A stretch of 64,000 bases of DNA. Origin: Rhodovulum imhoffii. GTDB taxonomy: Bacteria > Pseudomonadota > Alphaproteobacteria > Rhodobacterales > Rhodobacteraceae. Location: assembly GCF_003046545.1 (NCBI RefSeq), contig NZ_QAAA01000010.1:1-64000 (forward strand), given 5' to 3'. Made by a program: the position numbers and the translations under genes. The notes beneath the pieces are model-generated. The model worked only from the letters and a program-made list of their open reading frames with translations. It ran no database searches and was not told the origin of the DNA. This document shows, in pieces, positions 36,746 to 45,093 of the stretch (positions are counted from its first letter, which is position 1; each line of letters starts with the position of its first letter).

Positions 36746-38029
36746 TCATTCGATTTCACGACGTATCCGGCGGATCATATACCACACGGCCAGAACCACC
36801 AGCGGGGTCAAAAGTGCCGTCAGCATCCCCTTGCTGATCGAAAGCCCGCTGGCCAGAGGGTAGACCATATATGCCACGAGGCTGACCGCGTAATAGCTGA
36901 TCGCCACGACCGAAAGCCCCTCGACCGTGCGTTGCAGGCGCAATTGCAACTCAGCCCGCTTGTTCATTCCCTCCAGAAGCTGCTGGTTCTGGGCCGAACG
37001 TTCCACGTCCACCTGGGTCCGCAGCAGGTTGGCGGCGCGGGCAGTCCGCTCCGTCATGGCCTGAAGCTGGGTCTCGGTTGCCTGAACGGTGCGCATCGCC
37101 GGGTCATAGCGGCGCATCATGAATTCGCGAAAGGTCTGGCGCCCCTCGAAGCGTTGCTCCCGCATCAGGTCGATCCGCTGATCCACCAGTGCCGCATAGG
37201 CCGAAGTCGCGGAAAAGCGGACCGCCGATTGCGCCAGCAGGCTTTCCAGTTCGGCGGAAATCGACAGCAGGTTTTTCAATGTCGCCTCCGGATGACGGCG
37301 ACCGGCGTTCATCTCACCCACGAGTTCCGTCAGTTCCGCATCCAGTTGCCCCATGCGCGCGTTCAACTCACGCGCCCGCGGCAGGGCCAGCATCGACATC
37401 GCCTTGTAGGTCTCGATCTCGGTTAGGCGCTGAACCATCCGGCCCACACGGCGCCCGCTGGAGTTGGGCCGCACGAACAGGGCAAAGCGCACATGCCCGG
37501 CACTGTCGATACGAAAATCGCTGGCCATCACCGCGCCATCATCGAGCACCCGCGACGAGGCCAGCCCATCGGGGACGAACCAGCGCGAGAGCTTCTGTTC
37601 GATATTGTCATTGTCTCCGGCAAGCTGCTCAACCCGCAAAAGCCCCGAGGTCAGGCGTGTCCCCGGCGTCTTCTCAAGCCAGTCGTCAGGAAACACCTCA
37701 AACGCCGCCGGATCGAAGGGGCGCTCCGCAACACCGGTGGTGAAAATCGTGTAGGTGACAAACTCACTGTGGGATTCCCACTTGATCTTGTGCCGCCCCA
37801 TGCGCCCGAAGAAATGGTTGGCGCCGGGATGCGGGTGCTGTGCGCCGAACCTGTCCAGCAAATCCAGAAGATGGGCGCGGTCCGCGTCACGGTCCCGGTT
37901 CACGGCATCCTTCGGTTGCTTGATCGCCAGATAGGCCGCGTGGCACGGCACCTCAAGCTCCGGGAACGGACGGGCGTGCAACTCGTTCGTCAGGAGGTAA
38001 CGCAGCGGGTGGTCTTGGATGGGACTCAT
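36746..38029 (-). CDS. DUF3422 family membrane-anchored protein
   Basis: 427 residues from ATG 38029. It opens with DHPLRYLLTNELHARPFPEL, the DUF3422 signature. A long soluble region with predicted coiled-coil helices follows (ELNARMGQLDAELTELVGEM; RTQVDVERSAQNQQLLEGMN). Two hydrophobic segments close the protein (VVAISYYAVSLVAYMVYPLA; MLTALLTPLVVLAVWYMI) before a basic tail. The C-terminal layout resembles proteins that anchor a large cytoplasmic domain to the membrane. Function is unknown. It is first gene of a probable DUF3422-argE-amidotransferase operon. Confidence 0.85.
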   Translation of the reverse strand: MSPIQDHPLRYLLTNELHARPFPELEVPCHAAYLAIKQPKDAVNRDRDADRAHLLDLLDRFGAQHPHPGANHFFGRMGRHKIKWESHSEFVTYTIFTTGVAERPFDPAAFEVFPDDWLEKTPGTRLTSGLLRVEQLAGDNDNIEQKLSRWFVPDGLASSRVLDDGAVMASDFRIDSAGHVRFALFVRPNSSGRRVGRMVQRLTEIETYKAMSMLALPRARELNARMGQLDAELTELVGEMNAGRRHPEATLKNLLSISAELESLLAQSAVRFSATSAYAALVDQRIDLMREQRFEGRQTFREFMMRRYDPAMRTVQATETQLQAMTERTARAANLLRTQVDVERSAQNQQLLEGMNKRAELQLRLQRTVEGLSVVAISYYAVSLVAYMVYPLASGLSISKGMLTALLTPLVVLAVWYMIRRIRREIE

Positions 38030-38102
38030 GGAACCTCGCCTTTGCCTGGTTCCCAAGTCCTAGCGCATAGTTTCGAATTGTAAACGTGACAGGCCGCCAA
38101 TG

Positions 38103-38480
38103 TCACGACAGAGGACGGCGCGCGGTCACTTCGATCTCGATTTTCATCTCCGGTGCCTGCAAACCAGCCGAAATCATCGTGGCCGCCGGCCGGGCGCGGG
38201 CAAAAGCCTCCCGCACGATCGGCCAGCACGCGGGCCAGTCTGCGGGATCGGGCAGGATGTAACGCACCCGCACCACGTCATCGAGCGATGCGCCCACTCT
38301 CTGCAGAGCCGCGCCGATGGTGGCCAGGGCGTTGGAACACTGGGCGGTGACCGGCCCCGGCATCGTCATGGTCGCGTAGTCATAGCCCGTTGTCCCGGCG
38401 ACAAAAATCCACCCGTCGCACAAAACAGCGCGGGAATAGCCGATCTTGTCCTCGAACGGAGACCCGGACGATACCCGCAT
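38103..38480 (-). CDS. RidA/YjgF/YER057c family protein
   Basis: 125 residues with the RidA chorismate-mutase-like fold. A conserved arginine-containing C-terminal strand reads MKIEIEVTARRPL, and a VRVRYILPD block lies mid-protein. The N terminus SSGSPFEDKIGYSRAV is typical of the Rid subgroup that deviates from archetypal RidA. RidA proteins hydrolyse reactive enamine/imine intermediates; whether this subgroup does so is not certain. It starts 3 bases after the clpX stop, so is probably read through from clpX. Confidence 0.88.
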   Translation of the reverse strand: MRVSSGSPFEDKIGYSRAVLCDGWIFVAGTTGYDYATMTMPGPVTAQCSNALATIGAALQRVGASLDDVVRVRYILPDPADWPACWPIVREAFARARPAATMISAGLQAPEMKIEIEVTARRPLS

Positions 38481-38483
38481 GGC

Positions 38484-39743
38484 TTAACCTGCGGCACCTT
38501 CCTTTTTCTGGTCGGCATAGATCATCAGCGGCGCGGCGGCGGCGGTGACGGCCTCCTCGTTGACGACGACTTCCTCGACCTTGTCCATTCCGGGAAGATC
38601 GAACATCGTGTCGAGCAGGATATCCTCCATGATCGAACGCAGTCCACGCGCCCCGGTCTTGCGCGCGATGGCACGCTTGGCGATCGCGTTCAGCGCATCT
38701 TCGGTAAAGGTCAGTTGTGTGTCTTCCAGTTCGAACAAACGCTGATACTGCTTGACCAGCGCGTTCTTGGGCTCCGTCAGAATGGTGACCAGCGCCTCCT
38801 CGTCAAGGTCCTGCAAGGTGGCGATCACCGGAAGGCGTCCGACGAATTCAGGGATCAGGCCGAACTTCAGCAGGTCTTCCGGCTCCAGTTCGCGAAACAT
38901 TTCCCCGACCCCGCGGGTGTCGTTCTCCTTGACGTCGGCACCGAACCCGATGGCCGACCCCTTGCCCCGCTGGGCGATGATTTTCTCAAGCCCGGCGAAC
39001 GCCCCCCCGCAGATGAAGAGGATGTTGGTGGTATCCACCTGAAGAAATTCCTGCTGGGGGTGCTTGCGCCCCCCTTGCGGCGGCACGGATGCCACGGTGC
39101 CTTCCATGATCTTCAAAAGCGCCTGCTGAACGCCTTCCCCCGACACGTCGCGGGTGATCGAGGGATTGTCCGACTTGCGGGTGATCTTGTCCACCTCGTC
39201 GATGTAAACGATCCCGCGCTGGGCACGTTCCACGTTGTATTCGCTGGCCTGAAGCAGCTTGAGGATGATGTTCTCGACATCCTCGCCGACATACCCGGCC
39301 TCGGTCAGGGTCGTGGCGTCGGCCATGGTAAAGGGCACGTCGAGAATCCGCGCCAGCGTCTGCGCCAGCAACGTCTTGCCGCAGCCCGTGGGTCCGATCA
39401 GCAGGATGTTGGATTTCGACAGTTCGATATCCGTTTTCGACGCGTGGTTGAGCCGCTTGTAATGGTTGTGCACCGCAACCGACAAAACCCGCTTGGCATG
39501 TTCCTGTCCGATCACGTAATCGTCGAGAACATCGCAGATTTCCTTGGGCGTCGGCACCCCTTCGGAAGATTTCAGCCCGGTGGTCTTGGTCTCTTCCCGG
39601 ATGATATCCATACACAGTTCGACGCATTCATCGCAGATGAACACCGTCGGCCCGGCGATCAGTTTGCGAACCTCATGCTGGCTCTTGCCGCAGAACGAGC
39701 AGTAAAGCGTATTCTTCGAATCGCTGCCTGAGTTATTCGCCAT
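38484..39743 (-). CDS. clpX: ATP-dependent Clp protease ATP-binding subunit ClpX
   Basis: 419 residues. The N-terminal zinc-binding domain has C15/C18 and C37/C40 ([18 protein letters not shown]). Walker A is GPTGCGKT (117-124), Walker B YIDEVDK, and the ClpP-contact loop is in the IGF region (SAIGFGADV). Sensor 2 is [11 protein letters not shown]. ClpX unfolds tagged substrates for ClpP and remodels complexes. It lies 118 bases downstream of clpP in the usual clpP-clpX order. Confidence 0.97.
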   Translation of the reverse strand: MANNSGSDSKNTLYCSFCGKSQHEVRKLIAGPTVFICDECVELCMDIIREETKTTGLKSSEGVPTPKEICDVLDDYVIGQEHAKRVLSVAVHNHYKRLNHASKTDIELSKSNILLIGPTGCGKTLLAQTLARILDVPFTMADATTLTEAGYVGEDVENIILKLLQASEYNVERAQRGIVYIDEVDKITRKSDNPSITRDVSGEGVQQALLKIMEGTVASVPPQGGRKHPQQEFLQVDTTNILFICGGAFAGLEKIIAQRGKGSAIGFGADVKENDTRGVGEMFRELEPEDLLKFGLIPEFVGRLPVIATLQDLDEEALVTILTEPKNALVKQYQRLFELEDTQLTFTEDALNAIAKRAIARKTGARGLRSIMEDILLDTMFDLPGMDKVEEVVVNEEAVTAAAAPLMIYADQKKEGAAG

Positions 39744-39846
39744 CTCAATCCTTTGGGCCTTCGCCCGGGTCCGGTTTCAAAATTTCCGCCCAGCGTAGGG
39801 CAGGTATGGGGCGGGCACAACGCAAAATTACCGCCGGTCCCGCATG

Positions 39847-39876
39847 TTACTTGTCGTCTTCTTACTTGTCGTCCTC
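39847..39876 (-). repeat. 15-bp tandem duplication at the clpP stop codon
   Basis: Two adjacent copies of GARGACGACAAGTAA on the minus strand (one mismatch) span the clpP 3' end. The first copy encodes the last codons EDDK and the stop; the second repeats them in the same frame just after the stop, leaving two in-frame TAA codons. Confidence 0.75.
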
Positions 39877-40491
39877 GACCTTGGCGCGGCTCTCCACGAT
39901 CTCATCGATCAGGCCCCATGCCCTGGCAGCCTCGGCATCCATGAAATTGTCCCGCTCCAGCGCATCCACGACGGTTTGCAGATCCTGCCCGGTGTGACGC
40001 ACATAAATCTGGTTCAGCCGGTCCTTCAACTTCTGCGTCTCCTGCGCATGGATCATGATATCCGTTGCCTGCCCCTGATAGCCGCCCGAAGGCTGGTGCA
40101 CCATGATGCGCGAGTTGGGCAGCGAAAAGCGCATGCCCGGCTCCCCCGCCGCCAGCAGAAGCGACCCCATCGAGGCGGCCTGGCCCACGACCAGCGTGGA
40201 AACCTTGGGCTTGATGTACTGCATCGTATCGTAGATCGACAGGCCCGAGGTCACGACGCCGCCCGGGCTGTTGATATACATGGAAATATCCTTGGTCGGG
40301 TTTTCCGCCTCCAGGTGCAGCAACTGCGCCACGATCAGGCTGGACATGCCGTCGTGAACCGGCCCGGTGATGAAGATGATCCGCTCCTTGAGCAGGCGTG
40401 AAAAAATATCGTAGGCTCGCTCCCCGCGGGAGGTTTGCTCAACCACCATGGGGACAAGGTTGTTCATGTAGAACTCGTATGGATCGTTCAT
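39862..40491 (-). CDS. clpP: ATP-dependent Clp protease proteolytic subunit ClpP
   Basis: 209 residues from ATG 40491. The catalytic serine is Ser107 in [14 protein letters not shown] and the histidine is His132 in [10 protein letters not shown]; the Asp lies in the later conserved [11 protein letters not shown] region (read here ERDNFMDA). It opens with a short propeptide-like stretch before [18 protein letters not shown], the true mature start in many homologues. ClpP forms a tetradecameric chamber with ClpX. The C terminus is acidic-basic (KVEDDK) and sits in a 15-bp tandem duplication. Confidence 0.96.
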   Translation of the reverse strand: MNDPYEFYMNNLVPMVVEQTSRGERAYDIFSRLLKERIIFITGPVHDGMSSLIVAQLLHLEAENPTKDISMYINSPGGVVTSGLSIYDTMQYIKPKVSTLVVGQAASMGSLLLAAGEPGMRFSLPNSRIMVHQPSGGYQGQATDIMIHAQETQKLKDRLNQIYVRHTGQDLQTVVDALERDNFMDAEAARAWGLIDEIVESRAKVEDDK

Positions 40492-40574
40492 GGGTTCCCG
40501 CCTGTGTGTTTGCAGGGCGCACGCCCCGTTGTTTGCCCGAGTCTTAGTTGGGCGCCCGCAGACCTGCAAGTGAA

Positions 40575-41075
40575 TCACTGCGCTTTCTCCTGGTCGGCGG
40601 CCGGGGACTTGCGGATATCGCCCATGTCGAGAACCGGCGCCACGTCCAGATGGCCTGCGTCCAGCAACCCGGCAACCCGTTCCAGCGCGGCGACGATCAT
40701 CGCCTGCTCCCAGTCCGGCAGCGCATCGAACGCCTCGACATACCGATCCTGAAGCGGGTCCGGCGCACGCTCCAGCGCCGCCTCCCCGGCGGCGGTGATC
40801 AGGATATTCATCTGCCGGCGGTCGGTTTCGGAGCGGTGGCGCTCCACCAGCGCCTTGGCCACCAGCCGGTCGATCAGCGTGGTCATGGTGGCCTGGGAGA
40901 CCCCCATCCGCGCGGAAAGCGCCTTGGGCGTACTGCGCCCGGTTTCGGAGACGATCTGCAAAACCCGGATCTGCACCGGGGTCAGGCCCGCGGCGCGGGC
41001 CAGTTCCCGACCGTAGAGTTCCGTCGCACGCAAGATCCGGCGCAGAGCGATCAGGCTGACATCAGAGCGTTTCAC
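40575..41075 (-). CDS. ectR: MarR family regulator, probable ectoine operon repressor EctR
   Basis: 166 residues from GTG 41075. Winged helix-turn-helix with [20 protein letters not shown] (recognition helix) and [16 protein letters not shown] (wing). The GTG has a perfect GGAGG five bases upstream; the ATG four codons earlier (41087) has no ribosome site, since that GGAGG lies downstream of it. It is divergent from ectA across an AT-rich spacer, the usual place of EctR, which represses ectABC-ask under low salt in methylotrophs. The salt response is inferred here. Confidence 0.87.
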   Translation of the reverse strand: MKRSDVSLIALRRILRATELYGRELARAAGLTPVQIRVLQIVSETGRSTPKALSARMGVSQATMTTLIDRLVAKALVERHRSETDRRQMNILITAAGEAALERAPDPLQDRYVEAFDALPDWEQAMIVAALERVAGLLDAGHLDVAPVLDMGDIRKSPAADQEKAQ

Positions 41076-41147
41076 GTCCACCTCCATGGGGATCAGGCAC
41101 CGTTCTCATCAAAACCGCCGCCGGGCAAGGCCCACAGGTCAAATTTT

Positions 41148-41165
41148 TATTTGTTTAACTAAATA
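41148..41165. promoter_or_regulatory. Putative EctR operator, pseudopalindrome
   Basis: TATTTGTT-TA-ACTAAATA: two 8-base half-sites separated by two bases. The arms extend further into a longer imperfect inverted repeat (41141-41171, AAATTTTTATTT facing TAAATAAAATTT). Layout and half-site closely match the EctR site I recall from Methylomicrobium (TATTTAGT-GT-ACTATATA). It lies between ectR and ectA, 159 bases upstream of the ectA ATG and about 70 bases upstream of the ectR start. Confidence 0.65.
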
Positions 41166-41263
41166 AAATTTACCCAAACTCCTCGCAATGCTTTCCACAT
41201 CAAGCTTTTATTATTCATTTAAAGGCGGCTTTACTTATAAATTTAAGCTTTTTGCTTTGTCTA

Positions 41264-41292
41264 TTGAAGTTTTGTAAGGCTAAGTATATATC
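41264..41292 (+). promoter_or_regulatory. Probable ectA promoter
   Basis: TTGAAG (41264-41269), a 17-base spacer and TATATC (41287-41292); an overlapping TATATA begins two bases earlier. The -10 element ends 31 bases before the ectA ATG. This is the best sigma-70-like match in the spacer on the plus strand. Confidence 0.5.
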
Positions 41293-41323
41293 CTCCTCAA
41301 CCAACCCGGAAACAGGACGCCAG

Positions 41324-41833
41324 ATGACCGTTTCGACTCTCCGCCTGCGCCCCCCCCACGCCTCGGATGGCCACGCCGTCTGGTCTCTCGTGCGCGATTG
41401 CAAGCCGCTGGACGAAAACTCGATGTACTGCAACCTGCTTCAATGCGATCATTTTGCCGAAACCTGCGTCCTGGCGGAGATGGGCGGTGATGTCGTTGGC
41501 TGGGTCTCGGGATACATCCCGCCCACCCGGCCCGACACACTGTTCGTCTGGCAGGTTGCGGTGTCTGCGAAAGCCCGCGGCATGGGCCTGGGGCGCAGGA
41601 TGCTGGGCGAATTGCTGGCGCGCGGCGCCTGCGCGGATGTCACCCGCCTGCAAACCACCATCACGCCGGACAACGCGCCCTCCTGGGGGTTGTTTCGTGG
41701 CCTTGCGCGCCGCCTTGGCGCGACGCTCTCCGACGCCCCCCACTTCACGCGGAACCGGCATTTCGACGGCGCCCACGCCACCGAGCACATGGTGACCATC
41801 ACCCTGACACAGCCGCTGGCCAAAGCGGCCTGA
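41324..41833 (+). CDS. ectA: L-2,4-diaminobutyrate acetyltransferase
   Basis: 169 residues. GNAT fold with the acetyl-CoA loop in VAVSAKARGMGLGRRML, preceded by LFVWQVAV. The family block SLVRDCKPLDENSMYCNLLQ near the N terminus is typical of EctA. It acetylates diaminobutyrate to N-gamma-acetyl-diaminobutyrate, second dedicated step of ectoine synthesis. The ATG at 41324 is preceded by an AGGA site. An in-frame upstream start would extend into the promoter and is rejected. First gene of ectA-ectB-ectC-ask. Confidence 0.95.
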   Translation: MTVSTLRLRPPHASDGHAVWSLVRDCKPLDENSMYCNLLQCDHFAETCVLAEMGGDVVGWVSGYIPPTRPDTLFVWQVAVSAKARGMGLGRRMLGELLARGACADVTRLQTTITPDNAPSWGLFRGLARRLGATLSDAPHFTRNRHFDGAHATEHMVTITLTQPLAKAA

Positions 41834-41861
41834 ACCTTTTCGCAACCGATAGGGCTTTTTC

Positions 41862-43151
41862 ATGTCGACTGCCAAGACAGCTGAAACCGACGTTTTCACC
41901 CGTCGCGAATCCGCCGCGCGCAGCTATTGCCGCGCCTTCCCGGTGGTCTTCGACACGGCGCAGGGCAGCATCCTGACCGACATCGACGGTCGGGATTTCA
42001 TCGACTTTCTTTCCGGATGTTCGTCCCTCAATTACGGCCACAACGACCCGGACATGAAAGCCGCGCTGATCGACCACATCTCCCGTGACGGCATTGCCCA
42101 TGGGCTGGACCTGCATACCAATGCCAAGGCCGCATTCCTGGAAGCGTTCGAACGCCACATCCTGACCCCGCGCGGCATGGGCCACAAGGTGATGATGACC
42201 GGACCCACCGGGACCAACGCGGTGGAGGCCGCGATCAAGCTGGCCCGCAAGGTGACGGGGCGCACGAACGTGGTTTCCTTTACCAACGGGTTCCACGGCA
42301 TGACGCTGGGCGCACTGGCGCTGACCGGCAACGAAAGCAAGCGCGCCGGCGCCGGCGGGGTGTCCCTGGGCGACGTCACGCGCATGCCATACGAGAACGC
42401 ACTGGGCGAGGATGTCGATACGCTCCAGATGATCGAGATGCTGCTGACCAACCCGTCCTCGGGGGTCGAACCGCCCGCCGCCTTCGTCGTGGAACTGGTG
42501 CAGGGCGAAGGCGGGCTGAACGCCGCCTCGACGGACTGGCTACAGGGCGTGGCCCGCATCGCCCGCGAAAACGGCGCGCTTCTGATCATAGACGATATCC
42601 AGGCCGGGATCGGCCGCAGCGGCAGCTTCTTCAGCTTCGACGGCATGGGGGTCGAACCCGACATGGTCACCCTGGCCAAATCGCTTTCGGGCTTCGGGCT
42701 GCCCTTTGCCTGTCTGCTCATCAAGCCCGCGCACGATATCTGGAAACCGGCCGAGCATAACGGCACCTTCCGGGGCAACACCCATGCCTTCGTGACCGCC
42801 CGCGTCGCCCTGGAGAAGTTCTGGGCCGACGACCGCCTGCGCAACGAGATCGCGCTGAAATCGCAGGTTCTGGAAGAGCGCCTGCACCGCATCGCGGAGC
42901 GTCTGCCGGGCGCACGAGTCAAAGGCCGGGGCATGATGCGGGGCGTCGATGTCGGCAGCGGGGACCTGGCGGGAAGAATCTGCGCGAAATGCTTCGACGA
43001 CGGCCTGATCATCGAAACCTCGGGGGCCGAGGACGAGGTGGTAAAGGTTCTCGCCCCACTGACCATCCCGATGGACCAGTTCCGGGAAGGTCTCGACATC
43101 CTCGAAAGCGCGGTGGAGTCCCTCCCCCCTTTTGCCTTCGCAGCGGAGTAA
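41862..43151 (+). CDS. ectB: Diaminobutyrate-2-oxoglutarate transaminase
   Basis: 429 residues. Class III PLP aminotransferase with Lys273 in VTLAKSLSGFG as the PLP base and the upstream acid pair in LLIIDDIQAGIGRSG. SCSSLNYGHNDPDMK-type N terminus and EHNGTFRGNTHAF are EctB landmarks. It converts aspartate-semialdehyde to 2,4-diaminobutyrate with glutamate as amino donor. It lies 28 bases after ectA and 4 bases before the ectC ATG. Confidence 0.96.
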   Translation: MSTAKTAETDVFTRRESAARSYCRAFPVVFDTAQGSILTDIDGRDFIDFLSGCSSLNYGHNDPDMKAALIDHISRDGIAHGLDLHTNAKAAFLEAFERHILTPRGMGHKVMMTGPTGTNAVEAAIKLARKVTGRTNVVSFTNGFHGMTLGALALTGNESKRAGAGGVSLGDVTRMPYENALGEDVDTLQMIEMLLTNPSSGVEPPAAFVVELVQGEGGLNAASTDWLQGVARIARENGALLIIDDIQAGIGRSGSFFSFDGMGVEPDMVTLAKSLSGFGLPFACLLIKPAHDIWKPAEHNGTFRGNTHAFVTARVALEKFWADDRLRNEIALKSQVLEERLHRIAERLPGARVKGRGMMRGVDVGSGDLAGRICAKCFDDGLIIETSGAEDEVVKVLAPLTIPMDQFREGLDILESAVESLPPFAFAAE

Positions 43152-43155
43152 GCCG

Positions 43156-43551
43156 ATGATCGTACGTGATTTTCACAAACTCAAGGACACCGACCGCGCG
43201 GTCGCCGATGCCCGGTGGACCTCCGTGCGCATGCTGCTGGCCGATGACGGGATGGGCTTTTCCTTCCATGTCACGACACTCCGGGCCGGGTCCGAGCACA
43301 CGTTCCACTACAAACATCATTTCGAAAGCGTCTACTGCATGTCCGGCAGCGGTGCGATCACCGACCTCGCCACCGGCGAGACCTACCCGATTCGCCCGGG
43401 CGTGATGTACGCGCTGGATCAGCACGATCACCACACCCTGCGCGCCGACGAAGACCTGGTGATGGCCTGCTGCTTCAACCCGCCCGTGACCGGCAAAGAG
43501 GTTCACCGCGCCGACGGCTCCTACGCCCCGGCAGACGCTCTGGCCGACTGA
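43156..43551 (+). CDS. ectC: L-ectoine synthase
   Basis: 131 residues, a small cupin. It opens MIVRDFHKLKDTDRAV and contains the iron-binding region HHFESVYCMSGSG and DQHDHHTLRA. EctC cyclises N-gamma-acetyl-diaminobutyrate to ectoine by water elimination. The ATG at 43156 follows the ectB stop by 4 bases. No ectoine hydroxylase gene (ectD) follows, so the cluster as seen yields ectoine, not hydroxyectoine, unless ectD lies elsewhere. Confidence 0.97.
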   Translation: MIVRDFHKLKDTDRAVADARWTSVRMLLADDGMGFSFHVTTLRAGSEHTFHYKHHFESVYCMSGSGAITDLATGETYPIRPGVMYALDQHDHHTLRADEDLVMACCFNPPVTGKEVHRADGSYAPADALAD

Positions 43552-43574
43552 CCCCCAACAGAAGGCACCCGGAA

Positions 43575-45017
43575 TTGCCCGACGGTGACAGCCCATTGAC
43601 CAAACAAACCCATACGGTCGAGAAAATCGGCGGAACATCCATGAGCCGTGTGGATGAGTTGCGCGAAACGCTCTTTATCCGTCAGGGCGACCCCTATGGC
43701 CGCATCTTCGTGGTCTCTGCGTTCGGCGGCATCACCAACCTGTTGCTGGAACACAAGACATCCGGAGAACCGGGCGTCTACGCCCTGTTTTCCAATGCCG
43801 ATAACGACCACGGCTGGTCCGATGCCCTGACCCGTGCCGCCGGGGCGATGGGCAAAGCCCATGCCGGGGTTCTGGGCCATCCCGCCGATCTTTCCGCCGC
43901 AGACGACTTCGTGCGGGAACGGATCGAGGGTGCGCGCTCCTGCCTGATCGACCTTCAGCGTCTGTGTTCTTACGGGCATTTCCGGCTTTCCAGTCACATG
44001 CTGGTGATCCGGGAGCTTCTGTCCGGACTGGGAGAGGCGCATGCCGCCTTCGTGACCGCCGTGATGCTGCGCCGCGCGGGGCTGGATGCCCGATTTGTCG
44101 ATCTTTCCGGCTGGCGCGACGAGGGCCAGTACACATTGGAAGAACGCATCCGCCAAGGGCTGTCGGACGTGGATGCGGCCTGCGAAATGCCCATTGTCAC
44201 CGGCTACGCCCAATGCACCGAGGGGCTGATGAAAGCGTTCGATCGCGGCTACTCCGAGGTGACCTTCTCCAAGGTCGCGGCACTGACCGGCGCGGCGGAG
44301 GCGATCATCCACAAGGAGTTTCACCTGTCCTCCGCCGACCCGAAACTGGTTGGCGAGAATGCGGTGGTCAAGCTGGGGCACACCAATTACGATGTGGCCG
44401 ACCAGCTTTCGAACATGGGAATGGAGGCCGTTCACCCCAAGGCCGCCAAGATGCTGCGCCAGGCCGGTATTCCGCTGCGCGTGACCAACGCGTTCGAACC
44501 TGAAGATCCCGGCACTCTCATCGACGACACCCCTGCGCAAACCCCGCGCGTGGAGATGATCACCGGGCTGGGGGTTTACGCTCTGGAACTGTTCGAACAG
44601 GACATGGTTGGCGTGAAAGGCTACGATACCGCGATCCTCGAGGTCCTGACCCGCCACAACGTGCGTATCGTCGCGAAGACCTCGAACGCGAACACGATCA
44701 CGCATTATCTGGACGCGCCGCTCAAATCCGTCCGCCGGGTGGAACGTGACCTCGAACGCATCTACCCGACCGCCACGCTGAACGCGCGCAACCTTGCCGT
44801 GGTCTCCGCCATCGGGCGCGACCTGGGCGGGCTGAAGGTCCTGTCGCGCGGATTGGCGGCGCTGGAGGACGCCGGGGTCGAACTGGTTGCCGCCCAGCAA
44901 ACCACCCGCACCGTCGATGCCCAGTTTGTCGTCCCCAGGGACCGGATGAACGCGGCGATCCGGGCCCTCCACACGGCACTGGTGGAACGCACCGGGAAGG
45001 GCGCGCTGGCAGCCTGA
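43575..45017 (+). CDS. ask: Ectoine-cluster aspartate kinase
   Basis: 480 residues. It opens VEKIGGTSMSRVDEL, the nucleotide-binding motif of the Ask_ect clade (KIGGTS in place of KFGGTS). The catalytic domain continues with VVSAFGGITNLL and MPIVTGYAQCT. Two C-terminal ACT regions follow (KSVRRVERDLERIYP; LAVVSAIGRDLGG). It phosphorylates aspartate to feed ectB, and such enzymes are usually less feedback-sensitive. The start is TTG at 43575 with GAAGG upstream; a second TTG at 43596 is an alternative. No ATG precedes the KIGGTS motif. Confidence 0.93.
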   Translation: MPDGDSPLTKQTHTVEKIGGTSMSRVDELRETLFIRQGDPYGRIFVVSAFGGITNLLLEHKTSGEPGVYALFSNADNDHGWSDALTRAAGAMGKAHAGVLGHPADLSAADDFVRERIEGARSCLIDLQRLCSYGHFRLSSHMLVIRELLSGLGEAHAAFVTAVMLRRAGLDARFVDLSGWRDEGQYTLEERIRQGLSDVDAACEMPIVTGYAQCTEGLMKAFDRGYSEVTFSKVAALTGAAEAIIHKEFHLSSADPKLVGENAVVKLGHTNYDVADQLSNMGMEAVHPKAAKMLRQAGIPLRVTNAFEPEDPGTLIDDTPAQTPRVEMITGLGVYALELFEQDMVGVKGYDTAILEVLTRHNVRIVAKTSNANTITHYLDAPLKSVRRVERDLERIYPTATLNARNLAVVSAIGRDLGGLKVLSRGLAALEDAGVELVAAQQTTRTVDAQFVVPRDRMNAAIRALHTALVERTGKGALAA

Positions 45018-45093
45018 CGAGCAACAGGGAAAAACCGTGCTTTGCCTTGTGACGAAAGGCTTGCAATAAGGGGTCATCACTGCGGAGGACCCC

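Noticed and set aside
41076-41323. Horizontal transfer of the ectoine cluster because of the AT-rich spacer
   Set aside because: The ect genes themselves share the codon use and GC content of neighbours; only the regulatory spacer is AT-rich.
45018-45093. TPP riboswitch before ynjB
   Set aside because: No THI-box core sequences are present; only a short inverted repeat around the ribosome site.
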